DNA from: Caenorhabditis elegans
Lineage: Eukaryota > Nematoda > Chromadorea > Rhabditida > Rhabditidae
Direction of reading: 5' to 3'
Assembly (NCBI RefSeq): GCF_000002985.6
Contig: NC_003280.10
Location: 930,001 to 994,000 of the forward strand
DNA: 64,000 bases
This document shows positions 56,018 to 64,000 of this stretch, piece after piece. Position numbers and translations under genes: made by a program. The notes below the pieces were generated by a model. That model was not told the DNA's origin. It saw only the letters and a list, made by a program, of their open reading frames with translations, and ran no database searches. Position 1 is the stretch's first letter. Every line of letters begins with the position of its first letter.

Positions 56018-58610
56018 ATGAGACTACTCAATACTTTACGGAAGCCTTTTAGAGTTTTCCGCCGATTTTTAAACTCTTTAACTACTCGAAAAATAGGTGG
56101 GAAGGCTTTTTCCAAAAAAAAAAACGTTCTGAACACTAATTTTTTTTATTCAGAAAACAAATCATTCACCGAGCAGCTAACTGAGGAAGCAGATGAATTT
56201 ATATTTTCTAGCTCAAAATGTTGGCAACCTTCCAGGTTAAAATTTTTAAAAAAGTATTAATTGCCAAAATATTCGAATTTTCAGAGATGAACTCTCTCAA
56301 CGATGCCCATCACCCCAAGATTCCTATATTAGCACTTCCTCAAATTTCAGCACTGTTTCCGAAAAAACTTCCAGTTTTGGCATCCCAGAGGTTCTCAGCA
56401 AGAGTGAACATTTCACAAAAAGCCAAAAGATGATGACGTATCCATGCCTGAAGTCTGTGCTCGTTAACTTCGATCCAAATTTGAGGTGAGCGGGCGGCAA
56501 ACATGTACCTTTCCCTAAAACTGGCATAACTTAAGAACCTGATTAGCTACAAAAATGCCAAATATATTTTCTGAAAGTTCAATTTATGGGAATGTTTTTG
56601 TTATTTAAAAAAAAAAATATTCCATGTTTTCTTTGAGATATAACAGTTTGTATGTGTAAATCTACTGTTTTTAACTGAAAAACTCAAAGTATACTTCAAC
56701 TTTTTAAAATTCTCAGTGAGAATCGTAAGATTTAATGTTAGTTTTGTAATGGAAAATAACACAATTAACTTATTTTTAGAGTTTCATCAAAAATGGAATC
56801 AAAAATTTTTTTCACTTTTTTCAAAAGTTTTTCTTTGAGAAAATTTAAAAAAAAAAAGATTGTTTTCGTCGCAAATTGCTCATTTGCTCTGCTCATTTGT
56901 AATTGCAACAAGTTTAAAAAAATTGTGCTAAAAACTTGCTATATGATTAGAAAAACCAATCAGAAACCAATGAAATATAGTACTAACAAAAAGTTTTGGC
57001 AAAATTAAAATTTTCTAAATAAAACTATATTCGCAGATTTTTTAAAGTGCATTATAAAAAGTAATTTACTAGGTTCTTTTGAAAAATTAACAAAGTACAT
57101 ACTTTACTGTGTTAGAGGTACCCATTTACAGTGAAATTTCTGAGCAACTAAGCTTTCGAATTCTTGAGCCCCAATTGTAAGCAGAATTTTGAGCGTTGAT
57201 GCTAACCTTCAAAACCTTCCATTCCTCTTATGCACCCATAGTCAATACCAGGGGTGTACGGCAAATTTGCCGAATTTGCCGTTTGCCAAGCTCGGCTAAT
57301 TTTTGAAAAATAGATTTGCCGAATTTGCTGAGCTCGGCTGATTTCGAAATGCTCGGCAAAATTTGAGATTTGCTGCACACTCCTGGTACTAACCTCCAAA
57401 AGCTTGCAGTGCTCTTGTGCCCCATAGTCTATACGGCAAACCGGCAAATCGGCAAAGTGCCGGAATTGAAAATTTTCGGCAAATCGGCAAAATGGCAACT
57501 TCCAGAATCGAGCTTTCTCTACGATGCCCATCACTTCGATCAATCAACCAAAGCACCCCTTTAGAAATCGAAACGCTTTCCGTGAATTTTTCGGGTTTAA
57601 TAATCAACTCACACAAATATTACCTCCAAATTGTGGAAATCAACACAAACGACGTGTATATCAAAAGTGGAGAGCTCCATGGAAAAAAGCTGCCGCACCA
57701 ACTCCGACCATTCACGAACTGCAGCCCAGGCACATATATTGGGTTTGAAAATGATACCGACAGTATCGAATGGGCCACTAGTTCCAAAGATCGAAAGGAA
57801 GCGGTTGCCTATCTATACGAAAGAGTGCTGGGGAACCGGAATATCCCAATCAAAGTGAGCAAGTTGGATATCAATAGTAACACTGTATATTTGGAGGGCC
57901 TGAGGAATCTGAAGCTCAGCGTGAGTGAGCTGGAACTTGATGACTATACTGGGAGAACACAATTGCTGAGCTCAATAGCTCTATACCTTGATCCATCAAA
58001 CTTCCCATTAAAGTGTCTCAGACTTCCAAAGTTTTTGATGGGGTGGGAAAAAGACGGTATGCTAAACCATCAAGTTATCCAGACAGCAAAATTGCTGACA
58101 ATTAACGGGTTCCCCCAATATATTCACAAAATTTCAACTCGAATAGTTAGAGTTCACCTAGACCTCATAAAGTCAAATTGGGATATTAGCTTCATATCCG
58201 AAAAGCTGATTAAATTGATCGATCACTGGTTGGACATTGGCAAGGAAGTTGGGACTAGGTTCTCATTTGTTTGGAGCGCTACAAGGATGAATGCAGCACG
58301 TGATATCTGGAAGGCCATACGGGATAAATTTATTTTCCGAATTAGAGAAACTCAAAGGTAAGAAGCAGGGGTGTGCGGCAAATTTGGCAAATTTGCCGAG
58401 CTCGGCAAGTTTGGCAAATTTGCCGCACACCTCTGGCAAGAAGTGTTAGGTCATTTTCCATCTTTCCTCCTATCAAAATATTATTTCAGAACGGATGATT
58501 GTTTCGAGCCGCTCAAAATTCCATCACGCTTCTATTCAGAAACCTGGGTCAGTATTAGAAGAGGATCTGGTTACGAGTGGATTTGCAACCTTGAAGTTCG
58601 AAGTCTGTAA
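56018..58610 (+). CDS. DUF3557-family protein with two extra 5' exons, 444 aa
   Basis: Exons 56018..56096, 56154..56235, 56285..56485, 57506..58357 and 58490..58610 (1335 nt, in frame). The basic N-terminus (MRLLNTLRKPFRVFRRFLNS) and an acidic exon precede exon 3, which contains ELSQRCPSPQDS, a Ser-rich stretch and then MMTYPCLKSVLVNFDPNLR. The usual large exon follows: IELSLRCPSLRSINQSTPLE, EAVAYLYERVLGNRNIPIKV, NFPLKCLRLPKFL, VRVHLDLI, WLDIGKEVGTRFSFVW. The tail is RFYSETWVSIRRGSGYEWIC. The core block is VAYLYERVLGNR rather than MKYLLGKLFGGR. Exon 3 begins with a copy of the start of exon 4, suggesting internal duplication. The N-terminal Arg-rich segment could be a localisation signal. Confidence 0.78.
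56525..57130. repeat. Intron repeat, inverted relative to 4240-4440
   Basis: The 1 kb intron between exons 3 and 4 contains ACTGAAAAACTCAAAG and ATAACAGTTTGTATGTGTAA, which match the reverse complement of acyl-CoA synthetase intron 3. The remainder is AT-rich without genes. Confidence 0.6.
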
Positions 58611-58894
58611 TAGTTTTTTTTTAATTATTTTTTTAAAATCTCCTGATTGAATAAAATTGCTATCCTTTTATCAAAAGTTTTGGTTTAGAATGAAGCAGGA
58701 CTCATTCTCTTAATGAGAAAATACTGTATTGGGCTGTTTATGACGTCACTTTCTCTACAACCCTTTTTTCCGAGTGGCCTGTTCACCCTCGACAGGTGTA
58801 TGGGACCTCTCTCCGAGAGATAATGTAAAGAGTAGAGGGTGCATGTTGGCTAGACTAGACAAGAAGACCCTCTACATATTTTCAGACACTTGCT

Positions 58895-60977
58895 ATGCAC
58901 CAACTCAACACCTTACGAAGACCTTTCAGAGCCTACCGTCGGCTTTTCAACTCCTCAGCTTCTTGGAAAATAATTGAGTAAAGTATTAATGCGACTTTGA
59001 AAATTATTCATTTTACAGAACACGGGACATCCCCCAAGCTTCTGAAGTTTACACCGAGAACCGATGGATCTGAATTTTTATTCGAAAAGCAAAAGTTCTC
59101 AAATCCGCTGACATATCCCTGTCTAAGAGCTGTGCACCGTCAGCTGGACCCAAATTTGAGGTGAGCCCCTGCTCAATAGGCTTTAGGGTATTTAAATCTT
59201 TTTTCTGAGCATTAGACCCTGTTTGTTTTTAAAGGTGGAGTAGCGCCAGTGGGGAAATTGCTTTAAAACATGCCTATGGTACCACAATGACCAAATATCA
59301 TAGTAAAAAAATTCAAAAAAATTTTCTAAATTTAATATGATTTTTTGAAAATTGAAAAATTCTCGAATCGCATCAAATTCCTATTTGAATTACCGCCAAT
59401 AGTTTGATGTTCGATGGAGCGCGCTAGCATTATTTTAATTTTTATTTATCAATTTTTCTTATTTTTGATTGATTTTTCATGTTTTTTGAGTAATTTTAAT
59501 GGAAATTTAATGAAAAATTCAAGATAAATGTAGATTGTTCACTAAAAATAACTGAAAACAGAGGGAGCACGTTTTTCAACGACGTTGAGCCTGAAATAAT
59601 CTATTTCAAAGATTTAGGCTTTAGCGCCCGCTTTTTAATGAAAAATTAACATTTATCTTGAGTTTTTCATTAAATTTCCAGTAAAATTACTCAAAAAAAA
59701 ACATGAAAAATCAAGCAAAAATAAGAAAAATTAATAAATAAAAGTTAAAATAACTCCATCGAACATCGAACCAATGGCGGTAATTCAAATAGGAATTTGA
59801 TGCAATTCGAGAATTTTTCAATTTTCAAAAAATCATATAAAATTTAGAAAATTTTTAAAAATTTTTTTACTATGATATTTAGTCATTGTGGTACCATAGG
59901 CATGTTTTAAAGCAATTTCCCCACTGGCGCTACTCCACCTTCAAGCCTTTAGGCTGTTTCCTGTGTTAACTGGGCTATAGAAATCTTAAGCTTTTGACTC
60001 TAGGCTTCCACTTTCAGAATTGCACTTGCTCAACGCTGCCCATCACTCCAAAAAATCGAAAAAAGCACGCCCCTGAGGATCAATACCCTTTCTTTTGGCA
60101 CTTATGGCTTGAAAATCAACTCGCACACTTATCACCTTCAAAGAATTAATATAGGAAAGCCAGAAAACACATTTATTCAATTGGAAAGAGATGCCACACT
60201 GATCTATGGTCTTCGTGATACTAAGCACTTGCCTGTTCTCAAATGCGCCACGTGTTCCAGAGACTACAGAGAAGCTCTCATCTATTTGTACGAAAAGGTG
60301 TTGGGAAACCGCAATTTACCAGTCAAAGTCAACAGGATGGAGTTCAAAAATTATTTTTCAAGACAAGTGTGGGACCTGAGAAATGTTAAACTCAGAATAA
60401 AGAAGCTGGAAGTCCATAATGAAATTAAGCAGGTTCTAAGCACACTTGCTCCGTGCCTCGATGAATCTAGCTACCCGTTGGAATCCCTCGAACTAGTGCA
60501 ACAGTTCTTCACTTCGGATGATTTGTTCAACCATCATATCATCCAAACAGCAAAGGATCTGAGAATCATCGGTATCCACGGAAATTTCCACAGACTTCCA
60601 AATCTTAGAGTGCACATCCAGAAGGTGAACGTTTCCCCGGCAACGCTAATCAAAGCGATCGATTATTGGTTGACCCGTGGCAAAGAGATTGGAACTCATT
60701 TTTCAATTTCTTCCTGTGAAATGTTGGAGGAAGAAGCACGAGTTTTGTGGAAGGCCATAAGGACAAACTATATTGATCTAGTTGAGGAAAATCAGAGGTA
60801 GATGAAAGAAGATGATTTTCTATCTCCCCATTGAAACATAATTTCAGATTAATCGATTTTTCTCCCGAGCCACTGAAAATCAAATCACGCTTTTTTTCGG
60901 AACTCTGGTTCAACGTTGTAAAAGAATCTGGTAACACTTGGATCTGCGACCTTCAAGTTCGAAAAACCCGAGCTTAA
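58895..60977 (+). CDS. DUF3557-family protein, extra-5'-exon subtype (5' frame unresolved)
   Basis: Exon 2 (59019..59160: SPKLLKFTPRTDGSEFLFEK, LTYPCLRAVHRQLDPNLR), exon 3 (60018..60797: IALAQRCPSLQKIEKSTPLR, EALIYLYEKVLGNRNLPVKV, YPLESLEL, LRVHIQKVN, WLTRGKEIGTHFSISSCE) and exon 4 (60848..60977, ..TWICDLQVRK) join in frame. A first exon homologous to that of the 56018 gene (58895..58977, MHQLNTLRRPFRAYRRLFNS) has a GA|GTAAAG donor. This is one frame off exon 2, and exon 2 has no in-frame ATG. Either the true start or donor is elsewhere, or the gene is newly broken. The 857 bp intron is occupied by a TTAA-type palindrome. Confidence 0.65.
59229..59944. mobile_element. TTAA-type palindromic element (GGTGGAGTAGCGCCA termini), copy 4
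   Basis: TTAAAGGTGGAGTAGCGCCA to TGGCGCTACTCCACCTTCAA, with the same nested arms as copy 3 but about 180 bp longer, because the inner GAACATCGAAC and CATCAAATTCCTATTTGAAT segments are repeated. Confidence 0.9.
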
Positions 60978-61699
60978 GCTTCGCAAAGCTTATTAGTTGC
61001 TCAAGTCAAATGAAATAAAATTGTTGAGCAGACACATTTCTTTATATTTTTGAAATTTCAAGCTTCAGAACAAAGCTTCAGCCCTGAACCCCCAAACATT
61101 TGCTGGGCTTTTTATCTAATAAAATAAGTTCAAGTTTAAAGTCTTTTCATATAATTGTTTCTCTATGTAGATATTGCAGATTTATTTGTCACTGGTAATA
61201 AACTTGTTGAGCTGTTATTTTCAGTATTAACAGTATCAAAATTTTCAAAGATACAACCCTATGAAATTAACTATCCAATAATGTAAAATTCACTGCTGGC
61301 CGATTTGTGACGTCTCCTTCAGCCTCCTTTCTAGGGTTACCTTGTCATTACCTTCTCGACAAGTGTGGTGTTTTTCCAGTTGATATTTTCGAAAACGACT
61401 GGCGTCCTCCATTTTTCAATAGAATTTTGATTCTTTTTTTTTTGGAATTCCATTTTGTATAATCCTACTTTACAAATTTTTAGTTCGAAAATTCACGGCT
61501 GCGCCAACGCGCAGCAAGCGAGCTCCACCGCAATTCGACGCCCAGGAGACTGTATCTTTTTGACCTATGCAGTGGTCTCTGTCTTTGGCGCTGCAAAACA
61601 CTAATCGACGCACCATAAGTGTCTCTTCCGCTCACTTGTTTCTTATTCATTCTATCCAATTTTTCAATCTTCTTACATTTTTCTATCTCTCTTTTTAAA
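60978..61699. other. Intergenic spacer
   Basis: 3' flank of the previous gene, then a known-looking worm repeat (AACGCGCAGCAAGCGAGCTC at about 61515 and GTGGTCTCTGTCTTTGGCGC at about 61572), then the likely promoter of the gene at 61700. No other gene seen. Confidence 0.5.
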
Positions 61700-63095
61700 A
61701 TGATCGGTTCTTATCTTAAAATCGACTCAAAACCTTTGAGCTATCAAAGTTCGAAGGCGGTTCTCAAGCATTTGGACTACAATTCGAGGTTCGTTTTTTA
61801 AAGTAAATTTTTAAGCTTAAGTCTAAGCCTGAGCTCTAAGCCTAAGCCTGAGCTTAACCAAAAGACTAAGCTTCTTTTTTCAGATTCCAACTCCACGAGC
61901 AATGCCCATCTCTTCGCAATGTTCTCAAAGTCACTCCAGGCTTTCTAAACCGCCTGGAATTTGTTGGGGACTGTGTGAAAATCAACGGAACGACCTATCA
62001 ATTGAAGATGACGCCAGTCAAGCTGGGAAGCACTACCAATCACATTCAGCTCTGGATTAATGGGAACCTCTACGCAAAAACCGTCAGCGAACCGCAGAAC
62101 AATAAAGAGCTGGCTTACCTGGTCTGTAAGCTTCTGCGTCAAGCCTGGGAAGCGGTTTTGTATGTTGGGACGCTGGTTTATGGAAATTTAATTTTCCCCG
62201 GTTTCCCAAAGTTTTTCAAGTTTCACGTTCAACATTTGGTCATCGGAAAAGATCAAGACGCGTCCGATGTTCTGCGGAGATTCGGTGAAAACTTCCAAAA
62301 TTCAAGCTTCAAGTCTTTGGAGCTATTTCGTACCAGTAGTTTCGAGGTCCCACTGATCCAGTCAGCGGAGAAGCTGATTATCAACGAGCGTATGGACTTG
62401 AGTGCGCTCAAGAGTCGGAGAGTTCACGTGGAATTTAAGATCGACTCAAAGTTCCTCACAGATCTTATTGATTGCTGGTTGTGGAATGGAGCTGTGGGGA
62501 AGACCGAGAAGGAAGCTGGATCAGTGTTCATTTTTGCGATGAAAGGATTTCGGGAGGCGAGGATGTTCGTTGATGATGTTAAGATGAAGTTCGAGGGAAA
62601 GTTCTATGTGGATAAAAGGTAAGTAATCCTAAATCCGAGTTATCACATTTGAAAGATCAAATTCCACTCATGGAAGATCGGATTCCACATATAGAGTCCG
62701 AATTCCGATCTTCCTTAGGTGAAATCCGATTGGTAATAGCTGAATAATAAAATTCTACCTGGGGATGATCAGATCCCATCTACTGAGTCCGATTTTCGAT
62801 CTACCACAGGTGGAATCTTTTTTTGTTCAAAGCATAAAGTTTTCACAGTTGAAAAATCAAATTCCACTTATGGAAGATCGGATTCCACCTAGGGATTCCG
62901 AATTCCGATCTTCTATAGATGAGTTCATATCTTTCACAGCTGAAGCATCATATTTTTATTTTCCTTATTTTTAGGTGGTCACACTACAAGCCGTGCTTTG
63001 AATTCCCGATGCAAAATTCTTCAAGCTTGCAGCTTGACTACTGTGTGGAGGATGAGAAGGTCATTTTGGTCATGAGAGTTGAACAATCGCTTTGA
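61700..63095 (+). CDS. DUF3557-family protein, 314 aa
   Basis: Exons 61700..61788 (MIGSYLKIDSKPLSYQSSKA, VLKHLDYNSR), 61884..62618 and 62975..63095 (945 nt, in frame). Exon 2: FQLHEQCPSLRNVLKVTPGF, VKINGTTYQLKMTPVKLG, ELAYLVCKLLRQAWEAVLYV (diverged core), FPKFFKFHVQHLVIGKDQDA, SRRVHVEFKI, DLIDCWLWNG..EAGSVFIFAM. Exon 3: CFEFPMQNSSSLQLDYCVED..VILVMRVEQSL. The donor of exon 1 is AG|GTTCGT. A TTAGGC-like block sits in intron 1, and intron 2 holds a minisatellite. The core block is the most diverged of the intact copies. Confidence 0.75.
61805..61865. repeat. Interstitial TTAGGC-like block
   Basis: AAGCTTAAGTCTAAGCCTGA and CTAAGCCTAAGCC (complement of TTAGGC) repeats within the first intron of the 61700 gene. 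Confidence 0.65.
62640..62930. repeat. Minisatellite in the second intron of the 61700 gene
   Basis: Five or so imperfect units around GAAGATCGGATTCCAC and CCGAATTCCGATCTTC, spaced about 40-120 bp. Confidence 0.7.
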
Positions 63096-63228
63096 TTTTT
63101 TATTGATTTTTTAATACGTTTTATAATAGTAGTTTTGTTTTATCTTTCGGCTTATTCAGAATAAATTATTGGTTCAGTTGTTTCAGATTTTCAGGCTTAA
63201 CAATTCAGGTTTAAAAATTCAGGCTAAA

Positions 63229-64000
63229 ACTTTTAGGCTCTTTTCCAATTCTCCGTCTCCCGGAATCTGCGCTGCAAGAGTCTTTGAAATTGATGAGCAT
63301 GAGGGATCAGTAAGTTAAAAAAAACTATTTTTACGTTTTTTTTTACATTTTATTTGTTTCAGGTTAGCTGTATCAGTTCTCTCGAAGAAAACAAAACGAC
63401 TTATTACATCAGTTGTGAATAAAAATCAAGCCATCGGTTATGTAGAAATGACATCATCAACATCAATTTTGTTAACACTTCGGAGCAGATCGTTTACTTC
63501 TTCAATCAAATGTAGAAATACGCGAATATTTAAACAACAGATACATAACTACATACGTAGATGTTCCAGGATTTACTGAGAAACAATGGTTCAAACATAT
63601 TACTGATGTTTTCTTCAGGAATCCGTATACATTTTTGAAAATCAGATACTCAGCAGGAAGAAGTATTGAAGAGGTATTTGAATATACAAAGGAACTGCAA
63701 ATACAGGGTTTGAAAGTTGAGTACTCTTTAATTCAAAACTGCGAGCTTCTCAAACTGTTCCCATCACTAATATATTTAACCGTTTATGGCCAGGATCCAC
63801 TTCCAAAATCTTTCCTCAATCTGAGTTTAGAGGGTCTAGAACTTTATTACATTGATGTGACACTCGACGAGCTTCTAGCTTTAAATCACTCTGAATTTGC
63901 TCTAAGCACTCAGAATTGTTCCGATAATGATATAAACCTCTTCCTGAAACATTGGATAAGGGGATCAAACCCAAACCTCAAAAGTCTCAATTTATATACA
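63229..64000 (+). CDS. F-box/FBA-type gene, 5' part (runs off the right edge)
   Basis: An exon ending near 63310 gives FPILRLPESALQESLKLMSM, a worm F-box start. A TTTCAG acceptor at about 63361 joins LAVSVLSKKTKRLITSVVNK in frame. Further on, FTEKQWFKHITDVFF, LFPSLIYLTVYGQDPLPKSF and SDNDINLFLKHWIRGSNPNL match the FBA_2 region, as in the gene at 40779. The two parts lie in different frames near 63540-63560, with stops between them, and no clear ATG precedes the F-box. This may be a pseudogene or may contain a further intron. The 3' end is outside the window. Confidence 0.65.

Overview
The window is animal nuclear DNA from a Caenorhabditis nematode, most likely C. elegans or a very close relative. 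Evidence: an AT-rich background; short introns (about 45-50 bp) with GT donors and TTTCAG acceptors; degenerate TTAGGC (nematode telomere-type) blocks; several palindromic repeats typical of C. elegans autosome arms; and worm-specific gene families (srh chemoreceptor, FBA-type F-box, clec lectin, DUF3557). It looks like a fast-evolving chromosome arm. I ran no database search, so family names come from recognising motifs.

The window is dominated by about 23 full, broken or fragmentary members of one family that I assign to DUF3557. The standard gene has three exons. Exon 1 encodes about 20-30 residues ending in a motif like LDPNLR. A large exon 2 carries the CPSL..EKS.PLHI.YLKL block, a variable acidic linker, the core KLHEAMKYLLGKLFGGR-like block and a W...GKE.GTYY block. 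A short exon 3 encodes a beta-rich tail ending near W.L.F.V. Both introns are phase 2 in nearly every copy. Members with good open structures: 1184-2294, 11117-13108, 16560-18181(-), 24974-26337, 28961-30101, 35670-36959(-), 44303-45511, 49423-50825, 56018-58610 and 61700-63095. The others are truncated, frameshifted, chimeric or single orphan exons.

Layout. 1-2300: head-to-head inverted pair of DUF3557 genes. 3037-6926: long-chain acyl-CoA synthetase with heat-shock-element-like repeat arrays around and inside it. 7440-8225: DUF3557 pseudogene. 8849-10683: GT14 (core-2/I-branching) glycosyltransferase. 11117-13108: DUF3557. 13377-13773: exon-1 relic of a second glycosyltransferase next to a DUF3557 relic. 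14066-16128: C-type lectin with CUB domain. 16560-30101: three DUF3557 loci on the minus strand, then four on the plus strand, including a tandem set (G/H/I) that ends in a chimera. 30536-34655: DUF3557 orphan exons plus a large inverted duplication of a papain-like protease whose catalytic residues are gone. 35670-36959: DUF3557. 38372-40519: unrecognised 192-residue helical protein. 40779-42926: F-box/FBA gene. 44303-52433: four DUF3557 loci, two of them flanked by inverted 3' arms. 53142-54564: srh-type receptor surrounded by tRNA-derived repeats. 54830-63095: DUF3557 subfamily with extra 5' exons. 63229-64000: start of another F-box/FBA gene.

There are no operon-like clusters of cooperating enzymes. 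The common theme is birth, death and recombination of paralogues. The DUF3557, F-box/FBA, clec and srh families are all lineage-expanded in worms and associated with environmental or pathogen sensing and selective proteolysis. The most interesting possibility is that the DUF3557 N-terminus is a degenerate F-box split by an intron, which would make this locus a second, unrecognised adaptor arsenal beside the known FBX genes.
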